Below are positions 26,555 through 33,546 of a stretch of DNA of 33,597 nucleotides, piece by piece. The notes under the pieces are model-generated. The model saw only the letters and a list, made by a program, of their open reading frames with translations. It made no database searches and was not told the origin of the DNA. The position numbers and the translations under genes were made by a program. Source of the DNA: Bacteroidales bacterium (lineage in GTDB: Bacteria; Bacteroidota; Bacteroidia; Bacteroidales; JAADGE01); contig JAIORQ010000071.1 in assembly GCA_021108035.1 (NCBI GenBank), positions 1 through 33,597 on the forward strand, read 5' to 3'. The number at the start of each line of letters is the position of its first letter. The first letter of the stretch is position 1.

Positions 26555-26584
26555 TTTGCAAATAAAAAAATATCCCTATATTTG
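26555..26584 (+). promoter_or_regulatory. Promoter of tRNA-Phe (TTTG, 18 bases, TATATTTG)
   Basis: TTTG at 26555-26558 and TATATTTG at 26577-26584. The tRNA begins 18 bases after the -7 box, so the transcript has a very short leader. Confidence 0.65.
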
Positions 26585-26602
26585 CAACCGCAAAATTAAA
26601 AA

Positions 26603-26675
<73 letters not shown>

Positions 26676-26680
26676 CTTGG

Positions 26681-26722
26681 AAGATTGAAGGAACAGAACA
26701 TATTCTTTCAATCTTTTTTTCG
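26681..26722 (+). terminator. Terminator of tRNA-Phe, overlapping the end of the YARHG gene
   Basis: AAGATTGAAGGAA (26681-26693) pairs with TTCTTTCAATCTT (26703-26715) with one G-T pair, followed by TTTTT. The opposing YARHG gene ends inside the hairpin. Confidence 0.85.
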
Positions 26723-27415
26723 TTCATAAGATTGTATGAGTTTCACATTCTTCTTTTCAATATCGGAAAGCCAAGCCTCAACATCAGGGTATGACGGGTA
26801 GTAACCGGTTTGACTTTCAAAATATGCTTTTAAATCTTTAGATTTGAAACTGTAACCGTATCTGGCATAAATCTCGTTTCGCATCAATCGAAGTTCTTTC
26901 TTACTCTTTTCTTTCAGATCATTATCCGTTAATAATCGTTTATAAGTTTCAGGATATTTCCCCTCAAAATCACTCCTCAAAAAATCATGCGGATCACTGC
27001 TGTAATAATCATGTGAGTCAATTTCTTCACAACTGTCATCAATGCCGTTTTCAAACCATATAAAAGGAATTGTAAAGCTATGATCTGAACTGCATTTTCT
27101 TGCAACATAATACTCATAATGATTAATTGAACTGACATGAACAATATCTCCCTTAGGTTCGCCCCACCATGCATCGGTAAAATAAATATGTACTTTTGAT
27201 CCGATGATTTTATATGTTCCTGATTCAATAGACGGCTCAGATTCACAACCGGAACATATACTTATTACACCCATATCATCAAAAAAATAATAATCATTAC
27301 CTCCGCTTGCACAATCAGAAGTTATATATGACTTACCTCCCAATTGAGCGTAGGAGCTTAATGTAAAAATGACTGCCAAAAAGAATAAAGCTGATTTTAT
27401 GTATATTGGTTTCAT
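26708..27415 (-). CDS. Exported YARHG-domain protein
   Basis: 235 residues with a signal peptide (about 1-24, SYAQ). The middle part (about 25-150) has a beta-rich domain with cysteines spaced like CASGGNDYYFFDD, SICSGCESEP and ARKCSSDH, ending in an acidic Tyr/Asp/Ser stretch (EEIDSHDYYSSDPHDF). The C-terminal about 65 residues carry the YARHG signature: KELRLMRNEIYARYGYSFKS, LKAYFESQTGYYPSYPD, IEKKNVKLIQSYE. YARHG occurs in extracellular proteins of Bacteroidota and Firmicutes, often next to a lipid or peptidoglycan-linked module; its role is unknown. The stop lies inside the tRNA-Phe terminator, a tight convergent arrangement. Confidence 0.85.
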   Translation of the reverse strand: MKPIYIKSALFFLAVIFTLSSYAQLGGKSYITSDCASGGNDYYFFDDMGVISICSGCESEPSIESGTYKIIGSKVHIYFTDAWWGEPKGDIVHVSSINHYEYYVARKCSSDHSFTIPFIWFENGIDDSCEEIDSHDYYSSDPHDFLRSDFEGKYPETYKRLLTDNDLKEKSKKELRLMRNEIYARYGYSFKSKDLKAYFESQTGYYPSYPDVEAWLSDIEKKNVKLIQSYERKKD

Positions 27416-27577
27416 GTGTCTAAAATTTTATTATTAATTGATTTTGTATAAGTTGCACACTTTGTAATGTTTGCTGACATTATTTGAATTAAAGATAAGC
27501 TTTTTTTGGTGTACTTGCAACATTTTTGAGTAAAAATCTGTCTGTATAATAAACAGCTCTACATAAAGCTTAATATC

Positions 27578-27679
27578 ATGGAAGAATCAGACAAAAATAT
27601 TACGATTTCAACCGAAAATAAAGAGTTGGTTGAGGAATTACTTGAAAAATTTATTGAACTGTCGTTAGAAGAAGAATAA
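27578..27679 (+). CDS. Possible small acidic ORF (33 codons)
   Basis: ATG at 27578 opens 33 codons: MEESDKNITISTENK, ELVEELLEKF, IELSLEEE. It is strongly acidic (Glu/Asp at 14 of 33), and the second half reads as one amphipathic helix (ELVEELLEKFIELSL). It lies in an otherwise gene-free stretch between 27416 and 27954. No good promoter or ribosome site was found, and random short ORFs are common in AT-rich DNA; the helix-like pattern is the only argument in favour. Confidence 0.3.
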   Translation: MEESDKNITISTENKELVEELLEKFIELSLEEE

Positions 27680-27954
27680 AAATTTAATTAATCTTATAAA
27701 AAGTAAAAACGACCAATGCAAAATAAATAAATGATCATTTATATACCTCCCTTTTTCTTAAACAAACTGATCTCCAACATTTTCACCCCTAATCCAAAAA
27801 ACGAAAAACCTTAAGTTTCAAAAAAAATCACTTCTGAAATCTGATTTCTAAAATCTAAACTCATAATTTTTGCCTATATTAAGCGTTTGATTTATATGGG
27901 TTTTCCGTATATTTTATTAGCTTTGAAACTTTAATTTATTTATAACTGATTCCT
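27680..27954. other. Intergenic stretch with the lipoprotein promoter region
   Basis: No gene, tRNA or hairpin was recognised in the first 230 bases. TAGCTTTG at 27918-27925, 30 bases before the GTG start of the next gene, fits the TAnnTTTG -7 box. Confidence 0.45.
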
Positions 27955-28518
27955 GTGATAAAAAAAATATCTAAAGTACAATTCGTGATATTGCTGATGG
28001 TGAGCATGTTAATTATATCTTCCTGTTCAAGAAAAGTAGTTAAAGTTGTAGAAAACAGAAAAGTAGTTGACAATAAAAAGAATAAAAATGATAAATCCGG
28101 TTCGGATCCGATAATTAATACGGAGAAAAATACAAGTGAGGGCGGTAAAGCCGTTCTTGAGATCGGACGTAAAATGGCTTTAAAAGATAAAACAATCGTT
28201 AAGGGAAGTTGCTGGGATTATATTAATGAAGTATATAAAAGGGCAGGCTACGGAACAAACAAGAAAGTAGTTTACAAAAGCAAAAAAAGCGGTCCTTATG
28301 TTGATATCAGCAAAATACAACCGGGCGATTGGATATATTATGTAAATTATTCATACGGCGGTGTTGAACACAGCGGAATATTTGTTTACTGGAAAGACTA
28401 CAAGAATAAAATTGGTGTAACCTTAAGTTACGGTGGTGAAAGCCGCAATGAACCCGGACGTTATCGTTCTTATGATCTCAAAAGTGTATATTATATCACA
28501 AGGGCGGGTACAAATTAG
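27955..28518 (+). CDS. Lipoprotein with a cysteine-peptidase-like (NlpC/P60- or CHAP-like) domain
   Basis: 187 residues from GTG 27955, the codon that best fits the signal peptide (MIKKISKVQFVILLMVSMLIISSC). Cys24 is the lipidated residue. After a basic linker (about 25-60, VVENRKVVDNKKNKNDKS), residues about 65-187 contain GSCWDYINEVYKRAGYG (Cys86 as possible nucleophile), IQPGDWIYYVN and VEHSGIFVYW (His129), the spacing expected for NlpC/P60 or CHAP cell-wall amidases. Glu128 or a later polar residue could complete the triad. It probably cuts peptidoglycan peptides from the outer-membrane side. The family assignment rests on the Cys/His pattern only. Confidence 0.62.
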   Translation: MIKKISKVQFVILLMVSMLIISSCSRKVVKVVENRKVVDNKKNKNDKSGSDPIINTEKNTSEGGKAVLEIGRKMALKDKTIVKGSCWDYINEVYKRAGYGTNKKVVYKSKKSGPYVDISKIQPGDWIYYVNYSYGGVEHSGIFVYWKDYKNKIGVTLSYGGESRNEPGRYRSYDLKSVYYITRAGTN

Positions 28519-28600
28519 TATCAAGTTAAACATAAATTTTCGCAACATAACAATTTCACCAACAAGGCGGTTCAAAGTCTGCTTTCCGGAAAAACACGAA

Positions 28601-28632
28601 ACAAACTCTGTAAGCCGACTTCGGAAGTTTGT
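28601..28632. repeat. Hairpin in the convergent gap between two genes
   Basis: ACAAACT (28601-28607) pairs with AGTTTGT (28626-28632), with an inner CCGA/TCGG stem. Outer CCGGAA/TTCCGG arms extend it to about 70 bases. It could serve as a shared terminator, but no T-run follows on either side. Confidence 0.4.
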
Positions 28633-28659
28633 CCCGAAACATTTCACGGTTCTTCCGGT

Positions 28660-30201
28660 TTATAAATTTTTAATATTATCTTCAAATTTTGAAGGAGTAA
28701 TACCGGCATATTTTTTAAAAGCAATGTAAAAACATGATCTTGTTTTAAAACCTGCATTTTCCCCTATTGCCTCAATGGATAATAACCTGTTTTTTATTGA
28801 ATCGGATAATAAAAACATAGCTTCTTTTACCCTGTATTCATTAATAAAATCATTGTAATTTTTTCGGTATTCGTTATTTATTATCTCGGAAAGATAATTT
28901 CTGTTTGTTGATATTTTTTTTGCCAGTTTATCAATTGTCAGATCATGCTGTGTAAAAGTTTTGTCTGTTTCAAACAGTCTTTCTATTCTTCTCAATATTC
29001 TTTCTTTTTCATCATCGTGTACATTGTTTTGAGAATACGTATTACCGATTTGCAAGTTTTCTTTAATGTTTTTCAGTTCTTTTTCTTTCGACAATACATC
29101 AAGGTTTTTAGAAACAAGAAATTTATATGCTTTATTTTTTTTCCGGTATTGAATAAGAATTATTGTTATTGCAGCACCGGTAAGAATTAATACAATAATA
29201 TATATTATATGAGTTTTTTTATGGTGCTTAATTTTTATGGTTTTTATATTATTTTCGTATTCCAAGCTTTGTATTTGTTTATCTTTTTTCTCGGTTTCAT
29301 ATTTGGTTTTTATATCTGCAATTTGCTTGTGTGTTTCCAAACTAAAAACAGAATCTTTTAAACCGGTATATTGTTTATAATATTCAAAAGCTTTTTTGTA
29401 ATTGCCCATAGCTGAATAGCTTTCTGAAAAAGATTCATAATTTTCTATAATAATTTCTTTTGTATTTAGAGTTTCTGCAATTTTAAGGCTTTTGTCAAAA
29501 TACAATAATGCTTTATTGAACTTACCGAGTTTGTTGTATATTTCTCCGATATTAATTAATGAAGATGCAATTCCCCTTTTATCCTTGATTTCTTCTTTTA
29601 TTTTTAATGATTTTTGATGATATTCCAAAGCATCTTCATAATTGTTTAATTCTTTATAAATAAGTCCAATATTATTTAATGAAGATGCAATTCCTCTTTT
29701 ATCCTTGATTTCTTCTTCAATTTTTAATGATTTTTTATAATATTCCAAAGCTTTTTTATAATTGTTTAAATTTTGATAAATAAGCCCGATATTATTTAAC
29801 AAATTTGTAATTTCAAGTTTATTATCAAGTTTTTTAAATATATGTATCGCATTATTATAGCATTCCAAAGCTTGTTCATGTTTTGATTGGTAATATAATA
29901 CTACACCTATATATTTTAAAGCAAATGCTTGTTCTGTTCTGTTATTTTGTTTTCTCGCGAGTTGCAGTGCAAGGCTTGCAATTTTTTTTGCCTTTTCGGG
30001 AAAGTTGGGGAAATATTCTTTTGCGAGTTCATTTAAAAGTTTTGGTCTTTCGTTTATATTAACGGTTTTTAATAAGTTTTTGAGGCTGTCGGTTTTGCTA
30101 TGGTTTTGTGCAAAACTTGCCGTGCATATTACAATAAACAGTATTATTATTAATGTCTGCCTATTCGGCAGATTGGCTTTTTTGCTGCAATTTCGGTTCA
30201 T
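28660..30201 (-). CDS. TPR - transmembrane - AraC-type transcription regulator
   Basis: 513 residues. Signal anchor 17-31; periplasmic TPR array about 85-285 with units such as NNIGLIYQNLNNYKKALEYY and INIGEIYNKLGKFNKALLYF; then a coiled coil (about 285-325); TM helix 332-350 (IIYIIVLILTGAAITIILI); basic cytosolic linker; AraC/XylS-type double helix-turn-helix at about 405-513 (TIDKLAKKISTNRNYLSEII, IEAIGENAGFKTRSCFYIAF, GITPSKF). This layout is a one-component sensor found widely in Bacteroidota, where periplasmic TPRs gate a DNA-binding domain across the membrane. Two adjacent TPRs are nearly identical at DNA level (exact 120-base period, 29551-29790). Its target genes are not evident; the nearest divergent region is the repeat-rich 30.2-33.4 kb stretch. 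Confidence 0.88.
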   Translation of the reverse strand: MNRNCSKKANLPNRQTLIIILFIVICTASFAQNHSKTDSLKNLLKTVNINERPKLLNELAKEYFPNFPEKAKKIASLALQLARKQNNRTEQAFALKYIGVVLYYQSKHEQALECYNNAIHIFKKLDNKLEITNLLNNIGLIYQNLNNYKKALEYYKKSLKIEEEIKDKRGIASSLNNIGLIYKELNNYEDALEYHQKSLKIKEEIKDKRGIASSLINIGEIYNKLGKFNKALLYFDKSLKIAETLNTKEIIIENYESFSESYSAMGNYKKAFEYYKQYTGLKDSVFSLETHKQIADIKTKYETEKKDKQIQSLEYENNIKTIKIKHHKKTHIIYIIVLILTGAAITIILIQYRKKNKAYKFLVSKNLDVLSKEKELKNIKENLQIGNTYSQNNVHDDEKERILRRIERLFETDKTFTQHDLTIDKLAKKISTNRNYLSEIINNEYRKNYNDFINEYRVKEAMFLLSDSIKNRLLSIEAIGENAGFKTRSCFYIAFKKYAGITPSKFEDNIKNL

Positions 30202-30451
30202 GTAACAGGAGGTTTACGGGTTTATAATGTCAGTTTTAAAATTATTAAAAAAATATGAATAATCCTATTTTTTTTCAAAACCTCGTAAAAAAATAACTCA
30301 CAGGGAATATGCCTTGTTTTTAAAATTAGCACCCAATTTTAATTGGGTGTATATAATTGAAAATAAACAAACTATAGTACGCTTTAGCGTACTTTATTAT
30401 CTTAACTTGACGGCTATGGGATTTAGGAGTAAGACACAACAATTTCATAAC

Positions 30452-30757
30452 AATTAACACTATAAACCAACATAGTCGCACCCCGACTTTCAGATTCCGG
30501 TAATATACAATTTTTCGAAAAGTCATCCGATGAATGATTTTGCAAAAAGCTGATATTTATTTAAGGGTTTGTAATAAAATAAACTGTGCATTTGAACAAG
30601 GTTATTTCATTACAAACCCTAAGCTGCTAACCGGTTAATTACAAATTCATCGGATGAATTAGATTACCGGCAGGAAACTATAACCCTGTCCGCATTTAAA
30701 AACACGGCACAATTTTAAACATTTGACTACACCGGATTTTTTGTTTTTTCTTGTTTA
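30452..30757 (+). repeat. Structured dispersed element, copy 1
   Basis: Outer stem TCATCCGATGAAT (30523-30535) pairs with ATTCATCGGATGA (30645-30657). An inner 19-base stem, AGGGTTTGTAATAAAATAA (30564-30582) with 30602-30620, has one mismatch and a 19-base loop. The 189 bases 30471-30659 differ from copy 2 at only three positions. The 3' tail (30680-30757) contains cggcacaattttaaac followed by a GC-rich and T-rich stretch like a terminator. Tail spacing is shorter than in the other copies by about 30 bases between two cggca repeats. Confidence 0.8.
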
Positions 30758-30770
30758 GAAAACATTTTAG

Positions 30771-30805
30771 ACCGTTATTTTGAAACTCATTTGCAAAATA
30801 ACGGT
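30771..30805 (+). promoter_or_regulatory. Hairpin upstream of the ATPase gene
   Basis: ACCGTTATTTTG (30771-30782) pairs perfectly with CAAAATAACGGT (30794-30805) around an 11-base loop. TATATTTA (30813-30820), a one-mismatch -7 box, follows eight bases later, and the ATG is only six bases after that. The arrangement looks like an operator, and suggests a leaderless or nearly leaderless transcript. Confidence 0.5.
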
Positions 30806-30825
30806 TTTATTAATATATTTACAAA

Positions 30826-31992
30826 ATGATTACACGAAATAAATTAAAAGAAATTGCAGAATCTTTGGAATATTTTCCTGTTGTAGGTATTATTGGTCCG
30901 CGCCAAGTCGGGAAAACCACAATAGCTAAAGAAATATCGAAAATAAAAAAAAAAGAAACTATTTATATTGACCTCGAAAATCCGAGAGATATTGCAAAAT
31001 TGCATGATCCGGTTCTTTATTTTGAAGATAATATTGATAAATGTATAATATTAGATGAAATACAGAATACGCCTCATTTGTTTTCTGTATTACGTTCTAT
31101 GGTAGATTTAAAAAGGGAGCCGGGCAGATTTATTATATTAGGCTCGGCAAGCCCTGAATTAATAAGAGACTCTGCAGAAAGTCTGTCCAGGCGGATAGCA
31201 TATATAGAATTATCCCCTTTTAATTTAACAGAAGTATATAAACCCAAGCAAAAAATTATTGATAAATTATGGCTTACAGGAGGTTTTCCTGATGCGTTTC
31301 TGATAAATAATCCGAAAATTACTGAACAATGGCACTACAACTATATTAAAACCTATGTTGAAAGAGATTTGCCGAATTTGGGTTTAAAGATTGATAAAAA
31401 TATTCTAATGAAATTGTTACAAATGCTGTCGCATATACACGGCGATATTATTAATTACAACAATTTATCAAAATCGCTCGGTTTAAGTTCTAATACTGTT
31501 AAAAAATATGTGAGTTTTTTTGAAAGTGCATTTATTGTGCGATTACTTCAGCCTTTTCATACCAATATGAAAAAACGAATTATAAAATCACCAAAAATTT
31601 ATATCAGGGATACCGGAATATTACATTATTTACAAAACATAAGCGATAAAGAAGATTTGTACGGGAATCCTATAATAGGCAATTCGTGGGAAGGTTTTGT
31701 TATTGAACAGATTATTGAAATACTGCCAAGTAAATATCAAGTATATTTTTATCGTACACATGATGGTTCCGAATGTGATTTACTTATTGCAAAATCGCAA
31801 AAACCTGTTGCTTCAATAGAAATAAAGTATAGTTCGGCACCCAAATTAACAAAAGGGACATTATTTGCTTTTGATGATTTGAATTCAAAAAACAATTTTA
31901 TTGTAACACCTGACAGCGATGATTATTTATTAAAAAAGAATATAAGAGTATGTAATATTTATGATTTTCTGGTAAAATATTTGCCGAATTAA
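30826..31992 (+). CDS. DUF4143-type AAA ATPase
   Basis: 388 residues. Walker A GPRQVGKTT (24-32), Walker B CIILDEIQ (73-80) and sensor ILGSASP (104-110) form an AAA+ core. TGGFPDAF (151-158) is the typical junction. A helix-turn-helix follows (about 200-223, NNLSKSLGLSSNTVKKYV), then the DUF4143 C-terminus: GNSWEGFVIEQI (285-296) and ECDLLI ... IEIK with Asp318, Glu332 and Lys334 in the pattern of a PD-(D/E)XK nuclease fold. The family is large in Bacteroidota and archaea and its function is not established. The gene is bracketed by 14-base direct repeats (30772-30785 and 31995-32008) and by tail fragments of the structured element, suggesting acquisition as a unit. Composition is as AT-rich as its neighbours. 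Confidence 0.88.
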   Translation: MITRNKLKEIAESLEYFPVVGIIGPRQVGKTTIAKEISKIKKKETIYIDLENPRDIAKLHDPVLYFEDNIDKCIILDEIQNTPHLFSVLRSMVDLKREPGRFIILGSASPELIRDSAESLSRRIAYIELSPFNLTEVYKPKQKIIDKLWLTGGFPDAFLINNPKITEQWHYNYIKTYVERDLPNLGLKIDKNILMKLLQMLSHIHGDIINYNNLSKSLGLSSNTVKKYVSFFESAFIVRLLQPFHTNMKKRIIKSPKIYIRDTGILHYLQNISDKEDLYGNPIIGNSWEGFVIEQIIEILPSKYQVYFYRTHDGSECDLLIAKSQKPVASIEIKYSSAPKLTKGTLFAFDDLNSKNNFIVTPDSDDYLLKKNIRVCNIYDFLVKYLPN

Positions 31993-31994
31993 TG

Positions 31995-32061
31995 CCGTTA
32001 TTTTGAAATTAGACTCCATAATTATTTAAAAAAAACCGGTACAGTTTTAAACATTTAACTA
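31995..32061 (+). repeat. Downstream direct repeat and tail-module fragment of the structured element
   Basis: ccgttattttgaaa at 31995-32008 repeats 30772-30785. 32037-32061 (cggtacagttttaaacattt and on) matches copy 1 at 30705-30729 in 22 of 25 positions. Only the tail, not the stem part, is present. Confidence 0.6.
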
Positions 32062-32104
32062 AAGGTCATATTGTCTGTGTATAATTATTCTATTAAGCTT
32101 GAAA

Positions 32105-32145
32105 AATAAAATAAGGTTTTTATGCTGTAAAAACCTTATTTTTAA
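32105..32145 (+). terminator. Intrinsic terminator of the ATPase gene
   Basis: AAATAAGGTTTTTA (32109-32122) pairs with TAAAAACCTTATTT (32128-32141), with a 5-base loop and five T on the 3' side. It lies about 115 bases after the stop. Confidence 0.8.
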
Positions 32146-32355
32146 AGTTTTAACCTTAACAGAAAAAATGATTCGATTTAGTCAACCTTATTACTTTATT
32201 GATTTGTTTTGCATAAAGTAACAAAATTAGTATTGTTTCATAACAGTTCATTTATTAATCCTGTTTGTCAATTTTTAATGTTCTTTCATATATGTTTCGG
32301 TAATGTTCCTTGTAAACGAAATGTAATGATTTAAATATTCTGCGATTTCCATATT
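32146..32355. other. Gene-free stretch without a clear feature
   Basis: Only short frames occur (the longest ATG frame seen is under 20 codons). TTACTTTAT and ATAAAGTAA form a weak 9-base hairpin near 32190-32222. Nothing else was recognised. Confidence 0.5.
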
Positions 32356-32431
32356 AACCTTTAAACGGTTACAACCGTTAAAAGGTAGTTGCAGATCATC
32401 TGCTTTTTAGCGGTTAGTACCGCTTAAAAGC
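32356..32431. repeat. REP-like palindrome cluster
   Basis: Hairpin 1: ACCTTTAAACGGTT (32357-32370) with AACCGTTAAAAGGT (32373-32386), 13 of 14 paired. A small palindrome gcagat-c-atctgc follows at 32391-32403. Hairpin 2: GCTTTTTAGCGGT (32402-32414) with ACCGCTTAAAAGC (32419-32431), 12 of 13 paired. The three-part order is like that of the element at 19881-20009 with other sequences. Confidence 0.6.
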
Positions 32432-32625
32432 TAAATTTTGTAACATACTATGATTATTATAAGCATTTAAAGTACAGGTCATTCAGTTAAATAAGCTAAT
32501 AAGTTTGTTTCTTCTGCAACTATCTGTCTGACAACATAAAAGTTTTGCGAATATATGCTCATACAGTTGCTTTGCACCTTTTACGTTCAAGCACTATTTA
32601 AAATTATTATTAGCACTTGTTGGCA
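32432..32625. other. Gene-free stretch between two repeat elements
   Basis: AT-rich, with no supported coding frame or strong hairpin. It separates the palindrome cluster from copy 3 of the structured element. Confidence 0.4.
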
Positions 32626-32900
32626 GTCAGTTAATTACAAATTCATCGGATGAATAGATTAAGCTTTTCGGAGTAAACTCAACTTTATAACTTTAAGACA
32701 ACTCCGAAAAGTGTCGGTGTGAATACTTTTGCAAAAAGAAAATAAGATTATTGGCTTATAATCAGTTAATTAACAAATTCACACCGACACTAAAACACTT
32801 CAAACTATCACCCTGCCTGCATTTAAAAACCCGGCAAGCATAAAACAAAAAATCCGGCACAGTTTTAAATTTAACTATATCGGGCTTTCTGTTTTGTTTA
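32626..32900 (+). repeat. Structured dispersed element, copy 3 (diverged stem)
   Basis: It opens with an orphan right half-stem (32630-32655, 26 bases identical to 30634-30659). Then CTTTTCGGAGT (32664-32674) pairs with ACTCCGAAAAG (32701-32711), and GTGTCGGTGTGAAT (32711-32724) pairs perfectly with ATTCACACCGACAC (32777-32790). The framework cgaaaagt, ttttgcaaaaag and ttaattaacaaattc agrees with copies 1 and 2, but the stem sequence differs and the inner 19-base hairpin is absent. The tail (32808-32900) contains ccggcacagttttaaattta as in copy 2. Confidence 0.75.
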
Positions 32901-32914
32901 TGTGCCCGTTACAA

Positions 32915-33010
32915 AACCAACGGGTTAACCCGTTGGTTATACCGAACTTATTAATTATTTCAAATAAGTTTTAATTTAGTGAGGGCTTCACTTTAAGTGA
33001 AACCCTCACT
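32915..33010. repeat. Two long palindromes
   Basis: A perfect 24-base palindrome at 32915-32938 (arm AACCAACGGGTT) and a 33-base palindrome at 32978-33010 (arms AGTGAGGGCTTCACTT and its complement, 15 of 16 paired). Both lie between copies 3 and 2 of the structured element. Confidence 0.7.
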
Positions 33011-33029
33011 TTTAAAAATGTTGACTGTC

Positions 33030-33385
33030 AGTCGGAGTGCGACCTCACTTAAATACAAAAATATAATAATAATTAACATGCTATAAATAAACATAGTCGC
33101 ACCCCGACTTTCGAATTCCGGTAATATACAATTTTTCGAAAAGTCATCCGATGAATGATTTTGCAAAAAGCTGATATTTATTTAAGGGTTTGTAATAAAA
33201 TAAACTGTGCATTTGAACAAGGTTATTTCATTACAAACCCTAATCTGCTAACCGGTTAATTACAAATTCATCGGATGAATAAATTACAGGCAGGAAACCC
33301 TTCACCCTGCGCATTTAAACCCCCGGCAAGTTTAAAATAAAAACCCGGCACAGTTTAAATTTAACTATGCCGGATTTTTGGGTTT
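33030..33385 (+). repeat. Structured dispersed element, copy 2 (most complete)
   Basis: An additional outer inverted pair, AGTCGGAGTGCGAC (33030-33043) with GTCGCACCCCGACT (33096-33109), has one mismatch. Stem 33144-33156 pairs with 33266-33278, and the inner 19-base stem is as in copy 1. The tail ends in CCGGCA (33345-33350) pairing TGCCGG (33368-33373), followed by ATTTTTGGG, which has the form of an intrinsic terminator on the plus strand. Confidence 0.8.
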
Positions 33386-33423
33386 GTTTATTATTTTATA
33401 CTACCTTATAACAAGGACGTTGG

Positions 33424-33546
33424 TTAATAACCTTCAGTAAATAAATAATCTGTTGCATCTTGAAAACGAGACTCGCCATTACTCATAATATAATAAAGTG
33501 CTGCCCAATATTGTGTAGTTCCTTGATATGCATAAAAATCTTGGCT
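33424..33546 (-). pseudogene. Possible 3' remnant of a gene
   Basis: A minus-strand frame of 40 residues between two stops reads SQDFYAYQGTTQYWAALYYI then MSNGESRFQDATDYLFTEGY. Composition and ordering are protein-like, whereas the upstream sequence (33547-33597) is AT-rich spacer. It may be the C-terminus of a lost or frameshifted gene. The family is not recognised. Confidence 0.35.

Larger units (their letters stand above)
30202..30825. other. Gene-free spacer: palindromes plus structured element copy 1
   Basis: No coding frame is supported here. It holds the start region of the TPR-AraC gene (30202-30330), two palindromes (CACCCAATTT arms at 30330-30349; AGTACGC/GCGTACT at 30376-30393), the structured element 30452-30757, and the hairpin in front of the ATPase gene (30771-30805). 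Confidence 0.7.

Noticed and set aside
28423-28729. Short frames on both strands around the end of the lipoprotein gene
   Set aside because: They overlap confirmed genes or the hairpin, have no start signals and no protein-like pattern.
30523-30657. Retron msr-msd RNA
   Set aside because: There is no reverse transcriptase in the window, and the copies do not show the expected msd/msr layout next to such a gene.
30826-31992. Transposase or integrase
   Set aside because: The protein has Walker A/B and DUF4143 features, with no DDE, Tyr or Ser recombinase signature.
30452-33385. Integron attC sites or a cassette array
   Set aside because: Fold and variable stems are reminiscent, but no GTTRRRY / RYYYAAC core pair brackets the elements, there is no integrase, and the spacers do not hold one short gene each.
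30452-33385. CRISPR array
   Set aside because: Repeats are about 300 bases long, few and unevenly spaced, without unique spacers of constant length or cas genes.
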